DNA from: Bacteroidota bacterium
GTDB taxonomy: Bacteria > Bacteroidota > Bacteroidia > Chitinophagales > Chitinophagaceae
DNA: 16,165 nucleotides
Reading direction: 5' to 3'
Assembly: GCA_026391115.1 (NCBI GenBank)
Contig: JAPLER010000006.1
Coordinates: 1 to 16,165 of the forward strand
A program made the position numbers and the translations under genes. Below the pieces are notes generated by a model. That model was not told the origin of the DNA, ran no database searches, and saw only the letters and a list, made by a program, of their open reading frames with translations. The number at the start of each line of letters is the position of its first letter. Positions within the stretch are counted from its first letter, which is position 1. Shown one piece after another: positions 10,401-15,835 of this stretch.

Positions 10401-11111
10401 AATTTCTATTTTATAATCGCCCTCAATACTAATGTTTTCAAGCTCTGTAAGGAAAGTAGTGTGTCTGCAATGGTCACTCCAATAAGTATCTAATGCTTTA
10501 ATTTCTGTTTCGGTTGGATTTCGATTTTCTTCAATAAAATATTGCTGAATACATTTTATATCTTCAATGTCAATCGATAAGTTCTGTTCTTTTAAAAACT
10601 TTTGCAGCTCAATTTCTGTTAAGCTTGTAAAGTTTTCAAAGATTTTTACTTTCTCTGCTTTTGAAAGATTGGGCTTCTCTAATTGTGTAAGATTTTTTTC
10701 CCTGCTATCAACTGGATTTATTAAATATTTCTTGATTTTTTCTAAGTCTTTTTCATCAATATCATCAACACCAATTACCTGTGATGTTTGAATGTAGATA
10801 TTACTATGATGAAACAATAATTGGCAGCATTGCATTGCAGCATCTGCTCTTGCATCGTACTGACCAGGCAAATATTCAATTGCAAAAATGTTTTGATGTT
10901 GTGGTAAACTTGTAAAATGATTTTCTGTTACAATATCGCAAAGCACACTGTTTATTGCTGTTTCAAGTTCTTCTTCTTTTATATTAAAGATGTCGTAAGT
11001 AGTGTAAACTTTTGAAGCTGCTTCTATTTGCAATTGTTGTAACTGCTTTTGAAGTTGATTGGTTTTATTATCGAAACCAATTTTTTGTGCTATATAAATT
11101 CGTGTGTTCAA
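7449..11111 (-). CDS. purL: Phosphoribosylformylglycinamidine synthase, single-chain
   Basis: Converts FGAR to FGAM with ATP and glutamine. At 1220 residues it is a large fused PurL that includes the parts that are separate PurS and PurQ proteins in other bacteria. The N-terminal PurS-like part contains EYLPGQYDARAD (79-90). The linker has YWSDHCRHTTF (210-220). Two AIRS-like halves follow, with NETHNHPTEIEPFGG (310-324) and GRDGIGGASGSS (440-451). The C-terminal glutaminase has Cys1062 (GVCNGF) and His1191/Glu1193 (AHPERF). The start is TTG at 11111-11109: a TAA lies two codons upstream in frame, no ATG occurs for about 90 codons, and RIYIAQKIGFD matches the family N-terminus. The TTG lies in the 3' arm of a predicted hairpin downstream of a guanine-type aptamer. 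Confidence 0.96.
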   Translation of the reverse strand: MNTRIYIAQKIGFDNKTNQLQKQLQQLQIEAASKVYTTYDIFNIKEEELETAINSVLCDIVTENHFTSLPQHQNIFAIEYLPGQYDARADAAMQCCQLLFHHSNIYIQTSQVIGVDDIDEKDLEKIKKYLINPVDSREKNLTQLEKPNLSKAEKVKIFENFTSLTEIELQKFLKEQNLSIDIEDIKCIQQYFIEENRNPTETEIKALDTYWSDHCRHTTFLTELENISIEGDYKIEIEKTFQKYLACKKELGREHKPTTLMDLGTLPAKYLHKKGFLKDWHQSKENNAATIEIDIDVKDKTEKWLLLFKNETHNHPTEIEPFGGAATCIGGAIRDPLSGRSYVYQAMRLSGSANPLEPITETLSGKLPQHKISKEAALGYSSYGNQIGLATSLVSEIYDDGYKAKRFECGFVVAAVNKENVVELDPAEGDVVLLLGGNTGRDGIGGASGSSKQHNEVSLTTMQAEVQKGNALTERKIQTLFRKPDVTKLIKKCNDFGAGGVCVAIGEIADSISIDLNKVPLKYEGLNGTEIALSESQERMAVVIAKENVELFIAKALQENVLATPIAVVTNDGVLRMNWNGEEIVNLKRSFLDTNGASKKVNAGIQLSRNVLNNSTTFNKDNFLKILSSKHVASQKGMVEHFDSTVLGTTCLMPFGGKYQLTPSDVSAHFICDNSYTTNVVSLAAWGYHPEFTTANTYVGAMYAIIESISKLVAAGADYSKCYLTFQEYFERLKDDATKWGKPLSCLLGAFETQYQLGIAAIGGKDSMSGSFNELNVPTTFVSFAIATEKSENIISTEFKNIGSNIYLYKVDADEKQIPNWDLLKSKWNKIYQLIKDKKIVAAKHIKDGGVAATIAQMSFGNKIGIDIETNQDLFDVMLGSIVFESNDDLNNEFILLGKTNSSKQLKINNVVIEIEEAIQYWTNTFESLFPTSTKVNTVNIPSINVSSKTIVNIGFGKPRVLMPVFNGTNCEFETKHAFETERAIVETINFNTLNEALIEQSIEKIVAVMHQSQILMFSGGFSAGDEPDGCAKYIVNVLNNKYIRDAVHSLLEKGGLVLGVCNGFQALIKSGLLPYGKIQNRTELSPTLTFNDIGRHVSQMVDIKVVNDNSPWLQGMKDEMFTIPVSHGEGKFYACDETLQQLIQQNQVATQYVDLSGNSTNVFPFNPNGSLAAVEGLLSEDGKIFGRMAHPERFKEGRFKNIPNIAYHNIFKNGVDYFL

Positions 11112-11158
11112 AAATTATAATTTAAACACAAGTGGATGATAAAAAATCATTCACTTGT
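11103..11158 (-). promoter_or_regulatory. Expression platform of the purL riboswitch (alternative hairpins)
   Basis: Two competing hairpins can be read on the minus-strand RNA. Hairpin A pairs 11158-11146 with 11140-11128 around a UUUUU loop (12 pairs and one A.C mismatch). Its 5' arm reuses the 3' strand of aptamer stem P1, so A and a ligand-bound aptamer exclude each other. Hairpin B pairs 11130-11121 with 11112-11103 (nine Watson-Crick pairs and one U.G) around UUAUAAUU. Its 3' arm contains the UUG start of purL (11111-11109). A and B overlap at 11130-11128. The simplest reading is translational control: guanine stabilises P1, A is lost, B forms and the start codon is hidden. No terminal U-tract follows B, so termination is less likely. 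Pairings were made by eye, without energies. Confidence 0.6.
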
Positions 11159-11218
11159 AGTAGTTTATTATTGGTAAACTGTAGAAACGCTCAACCTTAT
11201 TATGAGCATATACAAGTA
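11152..11218 (-). promoter_or_regulatory. Purine riboswitch aptamer, guanine type
   Basis: The minus-strand RNA reproduces the purine aptamer. P1 pairs ACUUGUA (11217-11211) with UACAAGU (11159-11153), plus an outer U.G. J1/2 is UAU. P2 pairs GCUCA (11207-11203) with UGAGC (11193-11189). L2 holds AAUAAGG, close to the family's AUAUGG loop. J2/3 is GUUUCUAC (11188-11181), the hallmark of the class. P3 pairs AGUUUA (11180-11175) with UAAACU (11167-11162). L3 is CCAAUAA, with the CC and AA needed for kissing to L2. J3/1 is A11161-C11160. The C is the position-74 equivalent, which in known members selects guanine or hypoxanthine (U selects adenine). U51 is kept (U11183), arguing against the 2'-deoxyguanosine variant. 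It lies just after purC and before purL. Confidence 0.9.
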
Positions 11219-11229
11219 GCTTATTCTTC

Positions 11230-11931
11230 TTAACTAATTCCTAATTTGTCTGCTAAAGCTTGATAAGTTTCTCTCAAAGGAGCAATGTCTCTTCTAAAAA
11301 CATCTTTATCAAATTTCTGCTTTGTTGTTGAATCCCACAACCTGCAAGTATCTGGTGAAATTTCATCTGCCAATAAAATAATTCCATCTGCAGTTTTGCC
11401 AAACTCCAATTTAAAATCTATTAAATCAATATGATGGTTTTCAAAATATTCTTTTAACACGTCATTAATTTGCAGTGCTTTTATTTTAATTACTTTAAGC
11501 TCTATAGGTGTTGCCAATTCTAGTATTTCAATATGGTCATCATTTAAAATTGGATCGCCTAGTTCATCATTTTTGTAACATAATTCAATGATGGGTTTTT
11601 TCATAATGAACCCTTCTTCTTTACCAATACGTTTTGCCAAAGTACCTGCTGCAACGTTACGTACAATTACTTCAAGTGGAATAATAGTAACTGCAGTAAC
11701 CAACTGTTCAGTATCAGAAATCTTTTTGATAAAATGGCTTTGTATATTCTTTTCAGCCAACATTGTAAAAAAGAAACTACTAAACAAATTATTCAAAATC
11801 CCTTTGCCTTCAATAATGTCTTTTTTAACACCATTAAATGCGGTTGCAGAGTTTTTATATTCAATTCGCAATACATTTTTTGTATCGGTTGAGTAAACTT
11901 TTTTTGCTTTGCCTTCGTATAGCATTTCCAT
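11230..11931 (-). CDS. purC: Phosphoribosylaminoimidazole-succinocarboxamide synthase (SAICAR synthetase)
   Basis: Joins CAIR and aspartate with ATP to give SAICAR. From the ATG at 11931 the protein has 233 residues, the length of the B. subtilis-type enzyme. Motifs are LYEGKAKKVY (4-13, ATP loop), IPLEVIVRNVAAGTLAKR (84-101, substrate phosphate), DFKLEFG (172-178) and LADEISPDTCRLWD (187-200). The frame is open further upstream to 11979, but that would overlap the purK coding end and add unrelated residues; MEMLYEGKAKKVY is the usual beginning. It lies 10 nt after purK. The purine riboswitch follows its stop codon by 11 nt, so purC itself is upstream of that control point. Confidence 0.96.
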   Translation of the reverse strand: MEMLYEGKAKKVYSTDTKNVLRIEYKNSATAFNGVKKDIIEGKGILNNLFSSFFFTMLAEKNIQSHFIKKISDTEQLVTAVTIIPLEVIVRNVAAGTLAKRIGKEEGFIMKKPIIELCYKNDELGDPILNDDHIEILELATPIELKVIKIKALQINDVLKEYFENHHIDLIDFKLEFGKTADGIILLADEISPDTCRLWDSTTKQKFDKDVFRRDIAPLRETYQALADKLGIS

Positions 11932-11941
11932 TTTATTATAA

Positions 11942-13051
11942 TTATTGATTATTAAAATTAAGTAGTTTTTCAACTTCAATTAAACACTTATCAACACTTT
12001 CTCTCAACACATTTATATGTCCCATTTTTCTATCAACTTTTGCTTCTGTTTTGCCATATAAATGTAATTTATTTTTACCCATATTTTCTTGTTTCATCAA
12101 GTTAGTATCTTGTCCTAAAACATTCAACATAACAACTGGAGTAAACAATTTTGTATCACTTAAAGACAAATTACAAACAGCTCTTATGTGTTGTTCAAAC
12201 TGATTAGTTGCACAAGCATTTAATGTATAATGACCCGAATTATGTGGACGAGGAGCTAGTTCATTTACAACAACATCATCGCCACAAACAAACATTTCAA
12301 TAGCCAATGTTCCAACTAAATTTAAATGCGTTGCTAATTGCAATGCAATATCATTAGCCTTAATAATAATATTATTTGAAACCCTTGCTGGCACGATACT
12401 TTGATGCAATATTTGATTTTTATGAATATTCTCAGCTACAGGAAATATTGAAATTTCGCCACTTGCATTTCTACAAACAATTACAGAAATTTCTTTATTA
12501 AAATGTATAAAATCTTCTGCTACATATTCAATATTTTCATTGTATTTGCTCACAACAAAATCATTCAACTCATCAGCAGTTTTTATTACATACTGTCCTT
12601 TGCCGTCATAACCACCTTGTACAGTTTTAATAATTATATTTCTAACATTTGCTTTATAATCTTCAACAAAAACTTCTAACTCTTTTCTATTGCAAATGCT
12701 TTTATAAGCAACTGTTTTTAAACCTGCATCATTAATAGTTTGCTTTTCTAAAATTCTATTTTGTGTTATTCTCAACAACTCACTTGTTTGTGGAAGCTTT
12801 GCAGACAGGGCATTTGCCACATTTTGATTCACATTTTCAAACTCATAAGTAATCAAGTCGCAGCTAGTCAATAATTCTTTGGCAGCTTCAACATCATCAA
12901 AAGCTGCAACAATTTGTTTATCTGCTACGGCAGCACAAGGGCAATTTGGTGTTGGGTCAAGCACAACAATATTATACCCCATCGTTCGTGCAGCTATTGC
13001 CATCATTCTACCAAGTTGACCACCACCTAATATGCCTATTGTTTTAATCAT
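11942..13051 (-). CDS. purK: N5-carboxyaminoimidazole ribonucleotide synthase
   Basis: ATP-dependent carboxylation of AIR to N5-CAIR, the substrate for PurE. The 369 residues are an ATP-grasp enzyme of usual length: an N-terminal Rossmann-like part with GGGQLGRMM (9-17), the ATP-grasp core with IKTVQGGYDGKGQYV (141-155), the metal and substrate region NELAPRPHNSGHYT (263-276), and the C-terminal KMGHINV (342-348). The start is ATG at 13051. Unlike most junctions here, the 41 nt between purE and purK contain a terminator-like hairpin whose U-tract ends 11 nt before this ATG, so purK and later genes may depend on read-through, antitermination or a separate promoter. Confidence 0.97.
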   Translation of the reverse strand: MIKTIGILGGGQLGRMMAIAARTMGYNIVVLDPTPNCPCAAVADKQIVAAFDDVEAAKELLTSCDLITYEFENVNQNVANALSAKLPQTSELLRITQNRILEKQTINDAGLKTVAYKSICNRKELEVFVEDYKANVRNIIIKTVQGGYDGKGQYVIKTADELNDFVVSKYNENIEYVAEDFIHFNKEISVIVCRNASGEISIFPVAENIHKNQILHQSIVPARVSNNIIIKANDIALQLATHLNLVGTLAIEMFVCGDDVVVNELAPRPHNSGHYTLNACATNQFEQHIRAVCNLSLSDTKLFTPVVMLNVLGQDTNLMKQENMGKNKLHLYGKTEAKVDRKMGHINVLRESVDKCLIEVEKLLNFNNQ

Positions 13052-13062
13052 TTATATATAAC

Positions 13063-13090
13063 AAAAAAGACAGGCACACACCTGTCTTTT
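13063..13090 (-). terminator. Intrinsic terminator-like hairpin between purE and purK
   Basis: On the minus strand a perfect 10-bp stem (13090-13081 with 13074-13065) closes a six-base loop. The core GACAGG/CCTGTC is GC-rich, and the hairpin runs straight into six U residues (13068-13063). It begins 2 nt after the purE stop codon and ends 11 nt before the purK ATG. It could lower expression of purK and all later genes relative to purE, or be an attenuator. The plus-strand reading has only four U residues and faces no gene, so the minus strand is the likely direction. Confidence 0.75.
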
Positions 13091-13092
13091 AC

Positions 13093-13587
13093 TTAACTAT
13101 TTAATTGTTTATTGCTTTCCAATGCTTCGTGTTCCAATTGCAACTTGTAAGCACTTAACTTTTCTTGCAAGGCTTTACCATCTTGCTGCGTTGCCAAAAT
13201 TTGTATGGCAAGCAGTGCTGCATTTTTTGCTCCAGCTACACCAATGGCAACTGTTGCTACTGGAACGCCTGCTGGCATTTGCACAATACTCAGCAAACTA
13301 TCTATACCACTTAAACTTTTACTTTTAATAGGAACACCAATTACTGGTAAAATGGTTTTTGCAGCCACCATTCCTGGTAAATGTGCTGCACCACCTGCTC
13401 CTGCTACTATAACTTTCAATCCTTTTGCAACAGCGTCTTCTGCATATTTAAACATTACATCTGGTGTGCGATGTGCAGACACTACTTGTTTTTCATAAGC
13501 TACTTCAAATTGGTCAAGCACGGCACAACATTCCTTCATAGTTTCCCAGTCTGAAATGCTCCCCATTATAACACCAATTTTTGCCAT
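13093..13587 (-). CDS. purE: N5-carboxyaminoimidazole ribonucleotide mutase (class I)
   Basis: Moves the carboxylate of N5-CAIR to give CAIR; works together with PurK. The 164 residues match class I PurE. Motifs are GSISDW (9-14, phosphate binding), SAHRTPD (37-43) with His39 equivalent to the catalytic His45 of E. coli, GAGGAAHLPGMVA (63-75) and the run ending in MPAGVPVATVAIG (104-116). The presence of purK next door supports the class I, N5-CAIR-using route. The start is ATG at 13587. It is the first gene of the operon: upstream lies a non-coding stretch with a Bacteroidota-type -7 box. A terminator-like hairpin directly follows its stop codon. Confidence 0.97.
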   Translation of the reverse strand: MAKIGVIMGSISDWETMKECCAVLDQFEVAYEKQVVSAHRTPDVMFKYAEDAVAKGLKVIVAGAGGAAHLPGMVAAKTILPVIGVPIKSKSLSGIDSLLSIVQMPAGVPVATVAIGVAGAKNAALLAIQILATQQDGKALQEKLSAYKLQLEHEALESNKQLNS

Positions 13588-13604
13588 AGTTTTATAAAGT
13601 GTTG

Positions 13605-13612
13605 CAAATGTA
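13605..13612 (-). promoter_or_regulatory. Candidate purE operon promoter (-7 box)
   Basis: The minus strand reads TACATTTG here, a perfect fit to the Bacteroidota -7 consensus TAnnTTTG, 17 nt upstream of the purE ATG. This would leave a 5' leader of only about 10-15 nt. No clear TTTG is seen at the usual -33 distance (the region reads TATTAC), so the promoter may be weak alone or depend on an activator. Two copies of a repeat lie just upstream at 13638-13668. Confidence 0.5.
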
Positions 13613-13637
13613 TTGGTGTTGGGTTTTAGTAATACTT

Positions 13638-13668
13638 AGTTAACATTTGTTTACAATAAGTTAACATT
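13638..13668. repeat. Direct repeat AGTTAACATT, two copies 21 bp apart
   Basis: AGTTAACATT occurs at 13638-13647 and again at 13659-13668, start to start exactly 21 bp, or two turns of the helix. Each copy contains the palindrome GTTAAC. The pair lies 26-63 bp upstream of the candidate purE -7 box. Spacing and location suggest binding sites for a dimeric or tandem regulator of the purine operon, but the protein is unknown and the motif is AT-rich enough to recur by chance. Confidence 0.45.
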
Positions 13669-13697
13669 GAAAAAAGGTAGATGTGTTACTACGCTGT

Positions 13698-13934
13698 ATG
13701 GAAACAATTGTAGTACGAAAGAAGTTGTAATGCCGATGAACAAAGACAAGCTTTTTACACCATTGAAGATGTAAACTATGCTCAAAGATTATTTGACTTA
13801 TTTGGTAAAGAACAAGCAGAAACAGAGTTAAACGATTTCTTATCTCAAGATTTTTCCCTTGAAGTGTTGGCGGAATAGGTGTAATAAGAATGATAAGAGC
13901 AATCGAATGGAGTGGTTTAATGGAAGGTAACTAA
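13698..13934 (+). pseudogene. Small frameshifted gene remnant, unidentified
   Basis: An ATG at 13698 opens METIVVRKKL and then stops. In the next frame an open stretch reads from about 13720 to the stop at 13876-13878, with the core DEQRQAFYTIEDVNYAQRLF and then DLFGKEQAETELNDFLSQDF. A third stretch, back in the original frame, reads GGIGVIRMIRAIEWSGLMEGN (first residue trimmed: GIGVIRMIRAIEWSGLMEG) to a stop at 13932-13934. Joining the pieces needs two indels that cancel and gives a protein of about 80 residues. A plus-strand terminator follows after 11 nt, as for a real gene. I do not recognise the family; the short size and amphipathic, acidic middle recall small accessory proteins such as antitoxins, which is only a guess. 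Confidence 0.4.
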
Positions 13935-13945
13935 GAAAGTATAAC

Positions 13946-13976
13946 AAAACAGACGAGAAACATCTTGCCTGTTTTT
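13946..13976 (+). terminator. Rho-independent terminator
   Basis: The stem pairs AAAACAG (13946-13952) with CTGTTTT (13969-13975), then after one A.C mismatch adds C-G, G.U and AGA/TCT pairs, with an AACA loop (13959-13962). Five U residues (13972-13976) end the plus-strand transcript. It closes the gene remnant upstream. In the opposite direction only four U residues are available, so it may also weakly stop transcription coming from the ctaB operon. Confidence 0.6.
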
Positions 13977-14210
13977 GTATTGTTAACACATTATATACTT
14001 GTGTCTCTTCCTGATTTTATTTGACAATATTGGGCTAACAAACACAAGCAAATAACTGCACCACTTGCTACTATAAGAACACTCATAGGTAATTAAAACT
14101 ATGAATAATGCCTCATAAAAAGCTTCTATAACAACCCATAATGCAATGAGTTTATAGAGTAAATAGGTGCAATGAGCGTCTGATATTTGATTCAAAATAA
14201 GGTTGAATTA
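13977..14210. other. Stretch without a convincing gene, downstream of the oxidase subunit III gene
   Basis: About 230 bp with no recognised gene. A 70-codon minus-strand frame (13983-14195) begins with TTG and resembles no known protein. Within it, in another frame, an ATG at 14086 opens a 31-residue minus-strand reading frame ending at 13991. It starts MSVLIVASGAVICLCLLAQY, a single hydrophobic span followed by a polar tail, which could be a small membrane peptide but has no further support. No clear terminator for the preceding oxidase gene is visible. The region may hold the remains of a further oxidase-cluster gene. Confidence 0.35.
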
Positions 14211-14792
14211 TTATCGCATATATATCAAAAACAATAAAAGATACAGCCACAAAACATCTACAAAATGCCAATAAGTTGCCACAACCTCTACTGGTACTGT
14301 ATTATAGCTTTTAACCTTACTTACAAATATTTTAATATACATTACTAATAAAGCTATTACACCACCCAATACGTGCAAAGCATGCAAACCAATAATAACC
14401 ACTAAAAAAGAAGCACCAGGGTTACTGTTTTTACCAATAAACTTAACGCCACTTAAACCCATTATACTAAAACCTTTGTATTGCATTATAGCAAATACAA
14501 CGCCCAAAAAAGCAGTAATACCCAGCAGTAATCTATAACGTTGCATTTCTCTTGCCTTGATAGATTTTACAGCAAGATGAATGGTAACACTACTTAATAT
14601 AATAACTGCTGTACTCCACCAAAAAACATTGGGAAGCAATACCCTTATCACATTATCCTGACTCTTCTTTACAACATAGGCACTTGTTAAACCTGCAAAC
14701 ATCATACAGATACTTGCAATAGCTACCCACATTGTAAACTTATGTGGATGTGTGCGACCACCTTGATTATTACTAATTGCTGAACTCATCAT
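14211..14792 (-). CDS. Cytochrome c oxidase subunit III, short form
   Basis: An integral membrane subunit of a heme-copper terminal oxidase. It supports the catalytic subunit but binds no redox centre. The 193 residues hold five hydrophobic segments (about 20-40, 55-75, 86-104, 127-153 and 170-192), the short five-helix layout also seen in quinol oxidase CyoC. Family marks are the His-rich start THPHKFTMWVA, HALHVLGG (137-144) and TYWHFVDVLWLYL (173-185). Either ATG of the pair at 14792/14789 could be the start. It lies 16 nt after ctaB on the same strand, so the two are an operon. No subunit I or II is in the window, so whether it serves a cytochrome c or quinol oxidase is not decided here. 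Confidence 0.9.
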   Translation of the reverse strand: MMSSAISNNQGGRTHPHKFTMWVAIASICMMFAGLTSAYVVKKSQDNVIRVLLPNVFWWSTAVIILSSVTIHLAVKSIKAREMQRYRLLLGITAFLGVVFAIMQYKGFSIMGLSGVKFIGKNSNPGASFLVVIIGLHALHVLGGVIALLVMYIKIFVSKVKSYNTVPVEVVATYWHFVDVLWLYLLLFLIYMR

Positions 14793-14808
14793 ATAACAAA
14801 TTTTAGTT

Positions 14809-15717
14809 TTACATTTTATCCCACAACAAAGCTAGATACACAATTGGTAAATAGATATAGCTACTAAACATTACCCTGCGAGCAGCTTTTACATCCATAT
14901 CTTTATATAACCTATAGCATTGCACTACCATAAAAACATTTGCAACAACCAATATCCATAAACCTATGCTTGTTGCCAATGTGGTATCGTTAATAAAGTG
15001 ATGCTTGCCCGAAATAGCAATGCTGGAAATAAAAGGTAAAATACCAATAGGTATCATTAATACACTGTACATAATGGCTTGTATGGCAGTGTATTTTGTA
15101 GGACCTTCTTTGCTAGGCAATAATTTAAAACCCACTTTGGTATAATCTTGATGAGCCACCCAAGCAATTGCCCAAAAATGAGGAAACTGCCAAATAAATT
15201 GAATAGCAAAAACAACCAATGCACCTGTCCATCCAATCTGTTCTTCTGGAGTGTAGCCTGCCACCCAGACTATCATACAAGGTAATGCACCCGGAAAAGC
15301 ACCAACTAATACAGATATAGAGTTGACTTTTTTAAGAGGGGTATAGATGAATGCATATAAAAATAAACTAAAAGCAGATATTAAGGCAGATGCGGGATTG
15401 AAAAAATACCACATCATTATACAGCCCACAATGCCAGCAATAGTTGCAAATGTTAAAGCCTCATTCACACTCATTCTGCCAGATGCAACAGGGCGTTTAG
15501 CAGTACGTTTCATTTGTGCATCAGTATCTTTTTCTACAGCCTGATTAATGGCATTTGCACTAGCACATACTAGCATACCTGCTACAAAAAGCTCTATTAC
15601 TTTAACCCATAAAAAGTGAACATTAGGCACCAATAAATAGCAAATAATACAAGTAAATACTACTGTAAAACTTAGTGTAAACTTGCTTAACTCTTTGTAG
15701 TCTTTAATCTTTTGCAT
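14809..15717 (-). CDS. ctaB: Protoheme IX farnesyltransferase (heme O synthase)
   Basis: An integral membrane prenyltransferase that adds a farnesyl group to heme B to make heme O, the precursor of heme A for terminal oxidases. The 302 residues carry the UbiA-type motif NAINQAVEKDTDAQMKRT (55-72) followed by AKRP, in which the first Asp of the usual DxxxD is Glu62, as in related Bacteroidota sequences I recall. YTPLKK (125-130), FIWQFPHFWAIAW (174-186) and the second Asp-containing loop DYTKVGFKLLP (191-201) are also present. About nine hydrophobic spans are visible. The ATG at 15717 is preferred over a TTG five codons earlier (15732), because it begins MQKIKDYKEL like the family. The gene after it encodes oxidase subunit III. 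Confidence 0.95.
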   Translation of the reverse strand: MQKIKDYKELSKFTLSFTVVFTCIICYLLVPNVHFLWVKVIELFVAGMLVCASANAINQAVEKDTDAQMKRTAKRPVASGRMSVNEALTFATIAGIVGCIMMWYFFNPASALISAFSLFLYAFIYTPLKKVNSISVLVGAFPGALPCMIVWVAGYTPEEQIGWTGALVVFAIQFIWQFPHFWAIAWVAHQDYTKVGFKLLPSKEGPTKYTAIQAIMYSVLMIPIGILPFISSIAISGKHHFINDTTLATSIGLWILVVANVFMVVQCYRLYKDMDVKAARRVMFSSYIYLPIVYLALLWDKM

Positions 15718-15768
15718 AAAATTGAAATGCAAAGGAAAGGATAGTTTTAATAAAAAATTGTAATATTC

Positions 15769-15798
15769 TTTGTTATTTACGGAATGCTACTATATTTG
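15769..15798 (+). promoter_or_regulatory. Bacteroidota-type promoter for tRNA-Phe
   Basis: TTTG at 15769-15772 and TATATTTG at 15791-15798 match the -33 TTTG and -7 TAnnTTTG boxes of the Bacteroidota primary sigma factor, with an 18-bp spacer close to the optimum. The expected start site near 15803-15806 lies about 30 nt before the tRNA. It is the clearest promoter in the window and supports the taxonomic placement. Confidence 0.8.
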
Positions 15799-15835
15799 CA
15801 ACCCATTTGAATATTTAGGTGTTCAATAAAAGGAT

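Noticed and set aside
11128..11158. Reading the hairpin before purL as an intrinsic terminator
   Set aside because: The five U residues are in the loop, not after the stem, and the sequence after the stem (GUUUAAAUUAUAA) is not a U-tract; it fits better as an anti-sequestering hairpin of the riboswitch.
11152..11218. Adenine or 2'-deoxyguanosine specificity for the aptamer
   Set aside because: The position-74 equivalent is C rather than U, and the position-51 equivalent is U rather than C, as judged by alignment to the xpt aptamer from memory.
11932..11979. Upstream extension of purC by 16 codons
   Set aside because: It overlaps the purK coding end and the added residues are only a read-through of AT-rich sequence; LYEGKAKKVY should be near the N-terminus.
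13983..14195. A 70-codon minus-strand reading frame
   Set aside because: It starts with TTG, has odd composition (many Cys, Tyr and Ile), and resembles no family; kept only as part of the non-coding description.
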